Shown here piece by piece: positions 51,905-64,000 of a stretch of DNA of 64,000 nucleotides. The DNA lies in contig PQAM01000008.1 in assembly GCA_003104975.1 (NCBI GenBank), positions 124,001 to 188,000 on the forward strand, read 5' to 3'. This DNA comes from Candidatus Methylomirabilota bacterium (GTDB lineage Bacteria > Methylomirabilota > Methylomirabilia > Methylomirabilales > Methylomirabilaceae). Made by a program: the position numbers and the translations under genes. The notes beneath the pieces are model-generated. The model worked only from the letters and a program-made list of their open reading frames with translations, did no database searches and was not told where the DNA came from. The first letter of the stretch is position 1, and each line of letters begins with the position of its first letter.

Positions 51905-54900
51905 ATGGCCCGATTGGAAGACGTGACACGAGGCGCAACGGTCAAGGGCATCCTGCCCGATCGCCTCGTCACCATAGTGGACGTCAAGTGGCACGGCTCG
52001 ACCGTGGTTGAGGTGACCTACAAAGACGCCTCCGGCCGTCTCGCCAACGAGTTGCTTTACCGGGATCGCGAGCCTGCGCTGGAAATCGTAACGCAAGGCA
52101 CGCCGTTCAGCTTCGACGGCGACGGCGCCCAGTTTCGGCTGGCCTCCGAGGCGCGGCGCATCAGCCTGGCCTACCTGTTCGACCCGCTGCTGGCCGTCCA
52201 CACCTCGCTCATTGAACCGCTGCCCCACCAGATCACTGCCGTCTATCAGGAGATGCTGCCCCGCCAGCCGCTCCGGTTTCTCCTCGCCGACGACCCTGGC
52301 GCCGGGAAAACCATCATGGCCGGCCTGCTCATCAAGGAGCTGATGATCCGCGGCGACCTACGTCGCTGCTTGATCTGCTGCCCCGGCAACCTGGCCGAAC
52401 AGTGGCAGGATGAGCTGGACTCCAAGTTCCACCTCCCCTTCGACATCGTCGATCGATTCGCCATCGAGGCCGCGCGGACCGGCAACCCCTATGTCGAGAA
52501 GAACCTCGTCATCAGCCGTCTGGACGTCATGAAAAAGGACGACGTGCTCCCGAAGCTGGAACAGACGGAGTGGGACCTCATCGTCGTGGACGAAGCCCAT
52601 AAGATGTCGGCCTCCTTCTTTAGCGGCGAGATCAAGGAGACGAAGCGCTACAAGCTGGGGAAGGTTCTTGGCCGACTCACGCGCCACTTTTTGCCTATGA
52701 CGGCGACCCCGCACAACGGCAAGGAAGAGGACTTCCAGCTCTTCCTGGCGCTCCTGGATGCCGACCGATTTGAGGGGCGATTCCGGGACGGGGTCCATGT
52801 CGTCGACGCCTCCGACCTGATGCGCCGTCTCGTGAAGGAGACCCTGCTCAAGTTCGATGGAACGCCGCTTTTTCCCGAACGGTGGGCGTACACCGTCGCC
52901 TACCGTCTTTCGGACCTTGAAGCCAAGCTGTACGCCGAGGTCACCAACTACGTCCGGGAGGAGATGAACCGGGCTGAGCGGCTTGCGGCAGAGGGTCAGG
53001 GCCGTCGCGGCAACCTCGTCGGATTCGCTCTGACCATCCTTCAGCGACGCCTGGCTTCTTCCCCGGAGGCCATCTACCAATCCCTCAGACGCCGGCGCGA
53101 GCGGCTTGAACGACGGCTGCGCGAGGAGAAACTGCTCAAGCGCGGCGTGGACGTCGTGGTGGACCCAACGAGCGGTTTTCGCATCCTCACGGAAGAAGAG
53201 ATCGAGGACCTGGACGAGGCGCCAAGCGCTGAGGTCGAAGAGACCGAAGAGCAGGTGGTCGATCAGGCCTCGGCAGCCAGGACCATCGCCGAACTGGAGG
53301 CGGAGATCGGCACACTTCGGCGACTGGAAGAGCTGGCCCAGCAGGTGCGCCACAGCCGCACCGACAAGAAGTGGGAGGAGTTGTCGAGGCTGCTTCAGAA
53401 CAATGCGGAGATGTTCGATGCCCAGGGACACCGGCGCAAGCTGGTGATCTTCAGCGAACACCGCGACACCCTGAATTACCTGGCCGATCGGCTTCGCACG
53501 CTCCTGGGACGGAGCGAGGCGCTCGTGACCATCCACGGCGGGATAGGCCGGGAGGAGCGCAAGAAGGCGCAGGAGGCCTTCACCCAGGACAAGGCGGTTC
53601 AGATCCTTGTCGCCACGGATGCCGCCGGAGAGGGGATCAACCTGCAGCGGGCTCACCTGATGGTGAACTACGACCTACCCTGGAACCCGAATCGGCTGGA
53701 GCAACGCTTCGGCCGCATCCACCGGATCGGCCAGCCCGAGGTCTGCCACCTCTGGAACCTGGTGGCGCACGAGACCCGCGAAGGTGAGGTTTTCGAACTG
53801 CTCTTGGAGAAGATCGGTGAGCAACGCAAGGCCCTGGGCGGCCGTGTATTCGATGTCCTCGGGAAGGTGTTCCAGGAGAAGTCGCTGCGCGACCTGCTCA
53901 TCGAGGCCATCCGATACGGTGAGCAGCCGGAGGTACGCGAGAAGCTCCGGCAGGTTGTCAGCTCAGCACTGGATCGCGAGCACCTCGTCAAGCTGCTGGA
54001 GGAGCGGGCGCTCACCAACGAGGCACTTGATACCGGCGCTATCCGGCGGATCAAGGAGGAGATGGAGCGGGCCGAGGCCCGCCGCCTGCAGCCTCATTTC
54101 ATCGCATCGTTCTTTCTCGAAGCCTTCCGTTCCCTCGGGGGCACCGTCCGGGAGCGGGAACCTCGGCGGTACGAGATCACTCACGTACCGGCGACGATCC
54201 GGAATCGTGATCGTCAGATCGGGACAGGTCAGCCGGTGTTGCAACGCTATGAGCGGGTGACGTTTCACAAGGAGCTGATCAGCGTGGCGGGGAAGCCCAT
54301 CGCCGCGTTTATCTGTCCCGGACACCCGCTTCTGGATGCGACCATCGACCTGGTCCTGGAACGCTACCGCGACCTGCTGAAGCGAGGGGCTGTCCTCGTG
54401 GACCCGCGTGACGAAGGCGGCGAGGAGATCCGTGTGCTCTTCTATCTTGAGCATTCAATTCAGGACGCGCGCACGGACCGTCAAGGGAACCGGCGACTCG
54501 TCTCGCGGCAGATGCAGTTCGTCGAGATGGACCAGACGGGTAGTGTCCGCACAGCAGGGTATGCCCCCTACCTGGACTACCGGCCTATCACCCAGGAAGA
54601 ACGCAAGCTGGTTGAACAGGAGCTTACCGCCGAGTGGCTCAAAGGAGACTTGGAGAGCAAGGCGCTCTCCTACGCCATCGAGTACCTCGTACCCAGCCAC
54701 TTCAACGAGGTCAAGAAGTTCAAAGAGGAGATGATCACGCGGACCATGGCGGCGGTCAAGGATCGCCTGACCAAGGAGATCAACTACTGGGACCGCCGAG
54801 CCGAGGAGCTCAAGGAACAGGAACTGGCCGGTAGGGTCAACGCCCGGATCAATTCGGCGAAGGCGCGCGAGCGCGCCAACGATCTTGAGGCCCGGCTCCG

Positions 54901-55423
54901 CCAACGGATGGAAGAGCTGGAGCAGGAACGCCGACTCTCACCCCTACCCCCGGTGGCCACCGGCGGCGCCCTGATCGTTCCCAACAGCCTAATCCGGCGA
55001 CTTAAGGGTGAGCAGACCGAGGCGCCAGAGCTGTTCGCCCGGGAGACCCAGCGGGTCGAGCGGCTGGCGATGGAAGCTGTCTTGGCCTTGGAGCGGCAAC
55101 TGGGCAGGAAACCCCGCGACGTCAGCTCCGAGAACCTGGGTTACGACGTGGAATCGAAAATTTCCCAGGACGGCAGGCTTCTGTTCATCGAGGTCAAGGG
55201 ACGGGCTGCCGGCGCCACCACGGTCACCATTACCAAGAACGAGATTCTTACGGCGTTCAATAAGCCGGACGACTTCATCCTGGCCATCGTAGAGGTGGAT
55301 GGCGATGAAGCCAAAACGCCGGTCTATATCCGTCGGCCGTTCCAGAAAGAGCCCGATTTTGGGGTCACCAGCGTGAATTATAGCCTCAGTGAGCTTCTCT
55401 CGAAGGCGGAGGTGCAGACGTGA
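51905..55423 (+). CDS. SNF2-family helicase with C-terminal DUF3883-like domain (chromosomal copy)
   Basis: A 1172-residue helicase with the same plan as the island protein: Walker A LADDPGAGKTIMAGLL (about residue 127), motif II VVDEAHKMSA, MTATPHNGKEEDF, then ATDAAGEGINLQ and NRLEQRFGRIHRIGQ. Coiled-coil segments (around residues 395-500 and 910-1020) are followed by NLGYDVESKISQDGRLLFIEVKGRAAGATTVTITKNE, a DUF3883-like end with D...EVK. It resembles DrmD of DISARM class 1. Apart from the motor motifs it differs a good deal from the island copy, so it is a separate lineage, not a recent duplicate. It leads a four-gene forward operon. Confidence 0.9.
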   Translation: MARLEDVTRGATVKGILPDRLVTIVDVKWHGSTVVEVTYKDASGRLANELLYRDREPALEIVTQGTPFSFDGDGAQFRLASEARRISLAYLFDPLLAVHTSLIEPLPHQITAVYQEMLPRQPLRFLLADDPGAGKTIMAGLLIKELMIRGDLRRCLICCPGNLAEQWQDELDSKFHLPFDIVDRFAIEAARTGNPYVEKNLVISRLDVMKKDDVLPKLEQTEWDLIVVDEAHKMSASFFSGEIKETKRYKLGKVLGRLTRHFLPMTATPHNGKEEDFQLFLALLDADRFEGRFRDGVHVVDASDLMRRLVKETLLKFDGTPLFPERWAYTVAYRLSDLEAKLYAEVTNYVREEMNRAERLAAEGQGRRGNLVGFALTILQRRLASSPEAIYQSLRRRRERLERRLREEKLLKRGVDVVVDPTSGFRILTEEEIEDLDEAPSAEVEETEEQVVDQASAARTIAELEAEIGTLRRLEELAQQVRHSRTDKKWEELSRLLQNNAEMFDAQGHRRKLVIFSEHRDTLNYLADRLRTLLGRSEALVTIHGGIGREERKKAQEAFTQDKAVQILVATDAAGEGINLQRAHLMVNYDLPWNPNRLEQRFGRIHRIGQPEVCHLWNLVAHETREGEVFELLLEKIGEQRKALGGRVFDVLGKVFQEKSLRDLLIEAIRYGEQPEVREKLRQVVSSALDREHLVKLLEERALTNEALDTGAIRRIKEEMERAEARRLQPHFIASFFLEAFRSLGGTVREREPRRYEITHVPATIRNRDRQIGTGQPVLQRYERVTFHKELISVAGKPIAAFICPGHPLLDATIDLVLERYRDLLKRGAVLVDPRDEGGEEIRVLFYLEHSIQDARTDRQGNRRLVSRQMQFVEMDQTGSVRTAGYAPYLDYRPITQEERKLVEQELTAEWLKGDLESKALSYAIEYLVPSHFNEVKKFKEEMITRTMAAVKDRLTKEINYWDRRAEELKEQELAGRVNARINSAKARERANDLEARLRQRMEELEQERRLSPLPPVATGGALIVPNSLIRRLKGEQTEAPELFARETQRVERLAMEAVLALERQLGRKPRDVSSENLGYDVESKISQDGRLLFIEVKGRAAGATTVTITKNEILTAFNKPDDFILAIVEVDGDEAKTPVYIRRPFQKEPDFGVTSVNYSLSELLSKAEVQT

Positions 55424-57033
55424 CCCCCGATGAGTTTCGGACGCTCCTCGAACGATCGGAGGGAAACCGTATCGAGTTTAAGACCGCATCGAGAAGCTTT
55501 CACTTCGAGGAGTTGGTCAAGTACTGCGTGGCCCTCGCCAACGAAGGAGGGGGCAAAATTGTACTCGGTGTGACTGATACACGACCCCGTCAGGTGACCG
55601 GGACCAAGGCCTTCCAGGAGCCGGGCCGGACCGAGGCGGGCTTGTTCGACAAGCTCCGGCTACAGATTCGAGCCGAGGAGTGCCGCCATGGCGATAACCG
55701 AGTGTTGATCTTCCACGTGCCGTCCCGGCTTCCCGGAACGGCATTACAGTACAAGGGCTCATTTTTGATGCGGGCGGGCGATGCGCTTGTGCCGATGTCG
55801 GACGAGCAACTTCGCCGGATCCACGAGGAGACCGGTCCGGACTTCTCGGCCGAGATCTGCCCTGCGGCCTGCCTGGACGACCTCGATCCAGTGGCCATCG
55901 AGGTGCTACGGAGTCTGTGGCACCGGAAGGCTCCCGCTCAGGACATTATGACCCGGCCCGTAGAGCAACTTCTTACGGATGCCGAACTGATCGTCGAGGG
56001 GAAGATCACCTATGCCGCACTGATTCTGCTCGGCAAGCATGCCGCCTTGGGGCGGCATCTCGGCCAGGCCGAGCTGATCTTCGAGTACCGCTCCAGCGAT
56101 GCGCCAGGCCCTGCTGCGGATCGGCGTGAATTCCGGCGCGGGCTCCTCCCCGTACTCGATGAGGTGTGGAGCCTCGTCAATCTCCGTAACGATCAGCAGC
56201 ACTTTCAGCAGGGGCTGTTCGTGTGGAACGTGCCCACCTTCAATGAACGGGCTGTTCGGGAGACGGTGCTCAATGCCGTCAGCCATCGCGACTATCGCAG
56301 TAGCGGCTCGGTCTTTGTGCGACAGTATCCTCGCAGGATCGAGATCGTCAGTCCGGGTGGATTCCCGCCTGGCATCACGCCGGAAAATATCCTCTGGCAA
56401 CAGCATCCGCGCAACCGGCGCATTGCTGAGGCGCTGAGCAAATGCGGGCTGGTTGAACGGGCGGGCCAGGGCTTCGACCTCATCTATCGCGAGTGCATCC
56501 GCCAAAGCAAACCCCTCCCTGACTTCTCCCATACGAGTGAGCACTCCGTGTGGGTGACGCTCCACGGTGAGATCCAGGATCCAGAGTTTTTGCGCTTCTT
56601 GGAGGAAATCGGAAATGAGCGACAGGCGTCCTTCAGCACAGAAGATTTCCTGGTCATCGACCTGATCCACCGCGAGCAGCCGGTGCCGGAGGTACTCAGA
56701 CATCGAATTCCGCATCTATTGGAACAAGGCGTGATCGAACGGGTCGGACGTGGGCGTGGTGTAAGACATCTCCTGTCGCGCCGCTTCTACCGACACCTCG
56801 GTAAGGCTGGAGTGTATACACGCACACGCGGCCTGGATCGGGAGACCAACAAGGAACTTCTGTTCAAGCACATCCGTGATTCAGGGCTGGAAGGCTGCAA
56901 GGGACGGGACTTCCGTCAGGTCCTCCCCCATCTGTCGCGTGGGTCCATATACAGCCTGCTGGCTGAGCTGAAGAGGGAAGGAAGAGTTCGCGTGGAGGGG
57001 ATGACCAGAGCCGGAAAGTGGTTTGCTCAGTAG
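55420..57033 (+). CDS. AlbA_2/Schlafen-type ATP-binding protein in the defence operon
   Basis: A 537-residue protein starting at GTG, which overlaps the helicase stop as GTGA. AlbA_2 domain: LLERSEGNRIEFKTASRSFHFEELVKYCVALANEGGGKIVLGVTD. A GHKL-like ATPase piece follows (VRETVLNAVSHRDYRSSGSVFVRQYPRRIEIVSPGGFP), then winged-helix segments (VLRHRIPHLLEQGVIERVGRGRGVRHLLSRRFY; RGSIYSLLAELKREGRV). It is tightly coupled to the helicase, so it is part of the system and may sense DNA ends or regulate the operon. The island system has no counterpart. Confidence 0.85.
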   Translation: MTPDEFRTLLERSEGNRIEFKTASRSFHFEELVKYCVALANEGGGKIVLGVTDTRPRQVTGTKAFQEPGRTEAGLFDKLRLQIRAEECRHGDNRVLIFHVPSRLPGTALQYKGSFLMRAGDALVPMSDEQLRRIHEETGPDFSAEICPAACLDDLDPVAIEVLRSLWHRKAPAQDIMTRPVEQLLTDAELIVEGKITYAALILLGKHAALGRHLGQAELIFEYRSSDAPGPAADRREFRRGLLPVLDEVWSLVNLRNDQQHFQQGLFVWNVPTFNERAVRETVLNAVSHRDYRSSGSVFVRQYPRRIEIVSPGGFPPGITPENILWQQHPRNRRIAEALSKCGLVERAGQGFDLIYRECIRQSKPLPDFSHTSEHSVWVTLHGEIQDPEFLRFLEEIGNERQASFSTEDFLVIDLIHREQPVPEVLRHRIPHLLEQGVIERVGRGRGVRHLLSRRFYRHLGKAGVYTRTRGLDRETNKELLFKHIRDSGLEGCKGRDFRQVLPHLSRGSIYSLLAELKREGRVRVEGMTRAGKWFAQ

Positions 57034-57150
57034 GGCGAAAAACAATCTTTGCAGCAATGCAAAAGCAATCAATCTCGTAACCTACTGAAACTACAAGCGT
57101 TTATTGCTTCGATAATTCGGCGAAAGATTGCTTCCAAGGAACAATAGGAA

Positions 57151-59997
57151 ATGACTCAGCGGAAGAAGCTCATCGAAGTGGCGTTACCGCTGGCGGAGAT
57201 CAACGACGCCTCGGCGTATGACAAGATGCCAGGTATCGGGCCGCACCCCAAGGGTATCCATCAGTGGTGGGCGCGGCTGCCGCTGCCGACCGCCCGGGCT
57301 GTGCTCTTTGCCTCCGTCGTAGACGATCCCTCCTCGCATCCGGAACGGTTCCCGACCGAGGCGGCGCAGATTGCCGAGCGCGAGAGGCTCTTCGACATTC
57401 TACGACAACTGATGCAGAAGAAGCTGCATGAGCATCCGGAAATCTATGCTCTCGCCAGGGAGGAGATACTCAAGCACTGTGACGGAAAGCTGCCGCCCGT
57501 TCTCGACCCCTTTGCCGGCGGCGGTTCCATTCCGCTGGAGGCGGCGCGGCTCGGGTTTGAGTCGCATGCCGCAGACCTCAATCCCGTGGCTGTCCTGCTC
57601 AACAAGTGCAACCTGGAGCTGGTTCCCCGCTGGCTGGACCAGCCGGCGGTGAATCCGGAAGACAGAAGTCAAAAGTCGGGAGGCCGGAGACTTGTGTCGG
57701 GCGAATGGCGTGGATCGCGCGGGCTGGCTGCCGACGTGCGCTACTATGGCCGAGTTGTGCTGGAGCGTGTCCGCAAGAAGATCGGTCATCTCTATCCGAA
57801 GGTGAAGCTCCCCAAAGAACATGGCGGACATGAGGCGAATGTGATCGCCTGGCTCTGGGCGCGGACCGTGGCCAGCCCTAACCCCGCGGCTCGTGGTGCG
57901 CATGTACCTCTCATCAGTACCTTTTGGCTCTCAAGCAAAAAGGGCAGTGAGGTCTGGCTCGTACCGGTAGTGGATAGGGCTCACGACATGTGGCAATTCG
58001 GGGTACGAACCGGGACCCCTGAGGATCGCACAGCGATCAAGGCCGGTACCAAGACCGGGCGTGCGCAGTTTCGCTGCCTCCTCACAAATGCGTCCATCGA
58101 CGATGATTACATCAAGGCGGAAGGAGTGGCCGGAAGGTTGGGGATGCGACTCCTCGCCATTATTGCTGATGGCACCCGCAAGCGGTGTTATGTTCCGCGG
58201 TCGGCTGAGCAAGAAGAAATCGCGTTGGCGGCAACGCCTGAGTGGTATCCAGAAGGCGACGTGCCTGTAAGGCTTACGGGTGGTACCTGCACGCCGTATG
58301 GTCTCACAGCATGGGGCGACCTGTTTACGCGTCGCCAACTCATAGCGCTGGTGACGTTCAGCGACTTAGTGAGGGAGATCAGACAGGACGTGTTGAGAGA
58401 CGCTGTCGACGCTGGCTTGTCGCCCAAGGACGGAGAGGAACGTGCCGAGGCTGTCACCACCTTTCTGGCGCTCAACCTCAATCGTTGCGCAGATCTTGGC
58501 AACTCCTTATGCACGTGGAATCACTCCGATCAAGTCGTGCGAAACCTCTTCAAGCGTCAAGCAATCCCGATGGTTTGGGACTTTGCGGAAGCGAACATCC
58601 TAGAAGACGTTGTCGGCGGGTGGTCCACCTGCATTGAACGTACGGCAAAGTGCATCCTAACCATGTCCGTGAGCCAGATAAGCTACGGCAGGCAGATCGA
58701 TGCCGCGAGCGCCTGGGACGATCTTCAGAACATCTTGGTCAGTACCGATCCGCCGTACTACGACAACATCGGCTATGCGGCCCTCAGCGACTTCTTCTAC
58801 GTGTGGCTCCGGCGGACAATTGGCGATCTCTACCCAGAACTGTTCAAGACGATCCTAGTGCCGAAGGAACCGGAACTTGTGGCCGCACCGGAGCGCTTCG
58901 GTGGTGACAGGCAAAAGGCGAAAGATCACTTCGAGACGGGTTTTCGCAAGGCGTTCACCGTCCTCCACGAGAAGATGGACCATCGTTTCCCTCTCACAGT
59001 CTACTATGCCTTCAAGCAGGAAGACGAGGAGGCAGGCAGCGAGGAGGAAGACGACCGAAGTCAGGAGACAGAACGAAGAAGCCAAAACGGTGTGGATCGG
59101 ACCACCGGATGGGAAACGCTCCTGGAGGCGCTTCTGGGCAGCGGCTTCCAGATCACTGCGACGTGGCCCGTCCGGGCATCGCAGAAGTGGCGCATGGTGG
59201 CTATGGGAACGAATGCTCTGGCATCCTACATCGTCCTAGCCTGCCGACCTCGGTCTACCGACGCCCCTCAGTGCAGCCGTCGTGAGTTTATTGCCGAACT
59301 CAAGCGCGAACTTCCTGAGGCGCTGAAACACCTTCAGCATGGAAACATCGCGCCCGTGGATCTCGCGCAGGCCTCTATCGGCCCCGGCATGGCAGTCTTC
59401 TCCCGATACGCCCGCGTAATGGAGTCAAGCGGGAATGCGATGACCGTGCGCACGGCGCTTTCCCTCATCAATCAGACGCTGGACGAGGTCCTCGCCGAAC
59501 AGGAGGCGGAGTTCGATGTTGACACCCGCTGGGCGCTGGCGTGGTTCGAACAGTACGGGATGGCCGAGGGGCAATTCGGAGACGCGGAAACCCTCTCCAA
59601 GGCCAAGAACACGGCCGTGAGTGGGCTGGTCGAAGCGGGAATTGTGTCGGCGCGTGCTGGCAAGGTCAAACTTATCGGTCGAGACGACTTGCCTGAGGAC
59701 TGGGACCCTACCAAGGACAGGCGTCGAACCGTATGGGAAGCCACCCAGCACCTTATCAGAAGTCTGGAGCAGGGCGGAGAGGGCGCATCGGCGGAACTTT
59801 TGAGAAGACTGGGTAGCGGCATGGGTGAAATGGCGCGGGAACTGGCTTACCGTCTCTATAAGATCTGCGAGCGCAAGGGCTGGTCGAAGGAGGCGTTGTC
59901 CTACAATGGGCTGGTCGTTGCCTGGCCAGAGATCGTCAGACTGGCCCACGCGCCAACATCGGAGAGCCAACAGCCTGAGCTGTTCGGGAACGATTAG
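57151..59997 (+). CDS. DUF1156 adenine-specific DNA methylase (chromosomal copy)
   Basis: A 948-residue methylase. Opening: KLIEVALPLAEINDASAYDKMPGIGPHPKGIHQWWARLPLPTARAVL. AdoMet site VLDPFAGGGSIPLEAARLG (about residues 118-136); catalytic motif STDPPYYDNIGYAALSDFFYVWL. A short Ser/Arg-rich insert (EDRSQKSGGRRLVSGEWRGS, about residue 170) and a second (DRSQETERRSQN, about residue 640) look like in-frame repeat insertions. C-terminal part ends QPELFGND. It should protect host DNA by adenine methylation. A 117-base gap before it may hold its own promoter. It is followed at 11 bases by the DUF499 gene. Confidence 0.92.
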   Translation: MTQRKKLIEVALPLAEINDASAYDKMPGIGPHPKGIHQWWARLPLPTARAVLFASVVDDPSSHPERFPTEAAQIAERERLFDILRQLMQKKLHEHPEIYALAREEILKHCDGKLPPVLDPFAGGGSIPLEAARLGFESHAADLNPVAVLLNKCNLELVPRWLDQPAVNPEDRSQKSGGRRLVSGEWRGSRGLAADVRYYGRVVLERVRKKIGHLYPKVKLPKEHGGHEANVIAWLWARTVASPNPAARGAHVPLISTFWLSSKKGSEVWLVPVVDRAHDMWQFGVRTGTPEDRTAIKAGTKTGRAQFRCLLTNASIDDDYIKAEGVAGRLGMRLLAIIADGTRKRCYVPRSAEQEEIALAATPEWYPEGDVPVRLTGGTCTPYGLTAWGDLFTRRQLIALVTFSDLVREIRQDVLRDAVDAGLSPKDGEERAEAVTTFLALNLNRCADLGNSLCTWNHSDQVVRNLFKRQAIPMVWDFAEANILEDVVGGWSTCIERTAKCILTMSVSQISYGRQIDAASAWDDLQNILVSTDPPYYDNIGYAALSDFFYVWLRRTIGDLYPELFKTILVPKEPELVAAPERFGGDRQKAKDHFETGFRKAFTVLHEKMDHRFPLTVYYAFKQEDEEAGSEEEDDRSQETERRSQNGVDRTTGWETLLEALLGSGFQITATWPVRASQKWRMVAMGTNALASYIVLACRPRSTDAPQCSRREFIAELKRELPEALKHLQHGNIAPVDLAQASIGPGMAVFSRYARVMESSGNAMTVRTALSLINQTLDEVLAEQEAEFDVDTRWALAWFEQYGMAEGQFGDAETLSKAKNTAVSGLVEAGIVSARAGKVKLIGRDDLPEDWDPTKDRRRTVWEATQHLIRSLEQGGEGASAELLRRLGSGMGEMARELAYRLYKICERKGWSKEALSYNGLVVAWPEIVRLAHAPTSESQQPELFGND
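57661..57712 (+). repeat. In-frame low-complexity insert in the methylase (first)
   Basis: The stretch starting gacagaagtcaaaagtcggg encodes DRSQKSGGRRL, interrupting an otherwise conserved region. Together with the insert at 59041-59090, which also encodes DRSQ and RSQ, it suggests repeat-driven insertions of aagtca/agaagtc units that keep the reading frame. Confidence 0.5.
59041..59090 (+). repeat. In-frame low-complexity insert in the methylase (second)
   Basis: Encodes EEEDDRSQETERRSQNG between conserved blocks (VYYAFKQED before, TTGWETLLEALLGSG after). The RSQ-coding gaagtca-type unit is the same kind as at 57661-57712. Confidence 0.45.
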
Positions 59998-60008
59998 GGA
60001 GGCGAATC

Positions 60009-63317
<3,309 letters not shown>

Positions 63318-63695
63318 CAAGAAGGCTCCTCTATACTGTCTGGTTTTCGCTGGCCACAACCCGACGGGGGTCGAGATTGCTGACGAAATCTTTGGAAGTT
63401 CTTGAAGATGGGTTAGCTTCATATTGCTTTGTCAAAATGACGCAACCGATATCGTAAAGAGCATCAAATAGCAAATCGGGTAGCAGGAGGATACGGTAAT
63501 GCGGGACTGGGCCGTTTCTTGTGAGGTTAACGCAAATGCCTTTTCTCGGCGTAGGCGGATCTCGCCTGGCCAGCATCTCGTCGCATCTTCCCGAGGCCTC
63601 TCCCGGGTGCTCTCACGCCTCACTTGAGTAGCTATGTCAAGCCAAAACACTCTCAACTCAGTCAACAAAACGAGTGAGTCCTGACGGAGGGGGAC
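63318..63695. other. Intergenic, nothing recognised
   Basis: No credible gene. It separates the defence operon from the next core-type gene. Confidence 0.4.
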
Positions 63696-64000
63696 ATGCC
63701 TGCGGCATATGCGCACATCACGCTGGTGAACATTCTGCGGGAGACGCACCGGCTGCAAGCGATTCCGGGATTCCCACCTGAGGCGATCACGGCGGTCCTC
63801 GATTACTCCAAGTTCTGCGAGCTGGGAGCGGTGAGCCCGGACTACCCCTACCTGGCCATCGGAGATGCGAATGCTGCCAAGTGGGCGGACCTGATGCACT
63901 ATGAGAAGACGGTGGAGAAGATCCGGGAGGGGGTACGGGGCCTCCAAGCGTGGCATGGAGAGGCACAGCGGAAGGGTCTCGCGTGGCTCCTGGGGTACGC
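63696..64000 (+). CDS. Zinc-dependent phospholipase C family protein (partial)
   Basis: The ATG at 63696 follows a strong GGAGGGGG ribosome site. The visible 101 codons read MPAAYAHITLVNILRE, LQAIPGFPPEAITAVLDYSKFCELGAVSPDYPYLAI and ADLMHYEKTVEKIREGV. These match the start of the PF00882-like zinc-dependent phospholipase C/S1-P1 type proteins, with the early His and the later D-x-x-H-Y as probable metal ligands. The gene leaves the window at its right edge. It marks the return to non-defence genes. Confidence 0.75.
   Translation, partial: MPAAYAHITLVNILRETHRLQAIPGFPPEAITAVLDYSKFCELGAVSPDYPYLAIGDANAAKWADLMHYEKTVEKIREGVRGLQAWHGEAQRKGLAWLLGY

Overview
The window is a piece of a high-GC bacterial chromosome. 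Operons are tight, with many 4-base ATGA/GTGA overlaps, and housekeeping genes sit beside a large block of mobile and antiviral genes. No marker fixes the phylum. The order class V aminotransferase, serA, hisZ, purA, tRNA-Lys and the scattered GTAGGGGC/GCCCCTAC hairpins would fit an environmental lineage such as NC10/Methylomirabilota, but that is only a guess.

Region 1 (1-10.3 kb) is mostly core. It has an E1 alpha/beta 2-oxoacid dehydrogenase pair running off the left edge, and a toxin-antitoxin patch (HicA/HicB, a HicB relic with an in-frame stop, a lone HicB-like gene, and a protease-fragment/HigA chimera). Then come an FmdB zinc-ribbon protein and a forward metabolic run: alanine/serine-glyoxylate aminotransferase, serA, hisZ and purA.

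Region 2 (10,381-40,684) is an integrated genomic island of about 30.3 kb. A tyrosine integrase lies against tRNA-Lys(UUU). The last 45 bases of the tRNA gene (anticodon loop to CCA) recur exactly at 40,640-40,684, giving clear att direct repeats. The left third carries an excisionase-like gene, three tandem large serine recombinases (the third truncated, with its catalytic Ser replaced by Ala) and small unknown genes. The right two thirds is a reverse-strand defence locus: SNF2 helicase with a DUF3883-like end, DUF1016/YhcG nuclease, an AAA ATPase plus subtilase pair resembling IetAS, a DUF1156 adenine methylase and a DUF499 ATPase. An S23-type four-helix-bundle gene has been inserted into it between 18-bp inverted repeats. 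Two divergent AbiE-like units around a 15-bp-arm palindrome close the island.

Region 3 (40.7-51.5 kb) is a chromosomal defence and decay zone: an RHH antitoxin without its toxin, an AlbA/Schlafen-type regulator, a frameshifted gene that I recognise as an AcrVA2-family (Cas12a anti-CRISPR family) homologue, YedK/HMCES, a TIR plus caspase pair resembling a type IV Thoeris system, a restriction-nuclease/NACHT NTPase, and two broken genes.

Region 4 (51.9-63.3 kb) is a second helicase, AlbA-ATPase, DUF1156 methylase and DUF499 ATPase operon on the forward strand, parallel to the island system but with different accessory genes. Its DUF499 protein has an extra N-terminal HEPN/Swt1-like domain. The window ends inside a zinc-dependent phospholipase C family gene.

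In both large loci the methylase probably marks self DNA while the helicase and DUF499 ATPase recognise or process foreign DNA. In the island copy the ATPase/protease pair adds a probable protein-cutting effector. These roles are inferred from family membership and gene order, not shown by the sequence.
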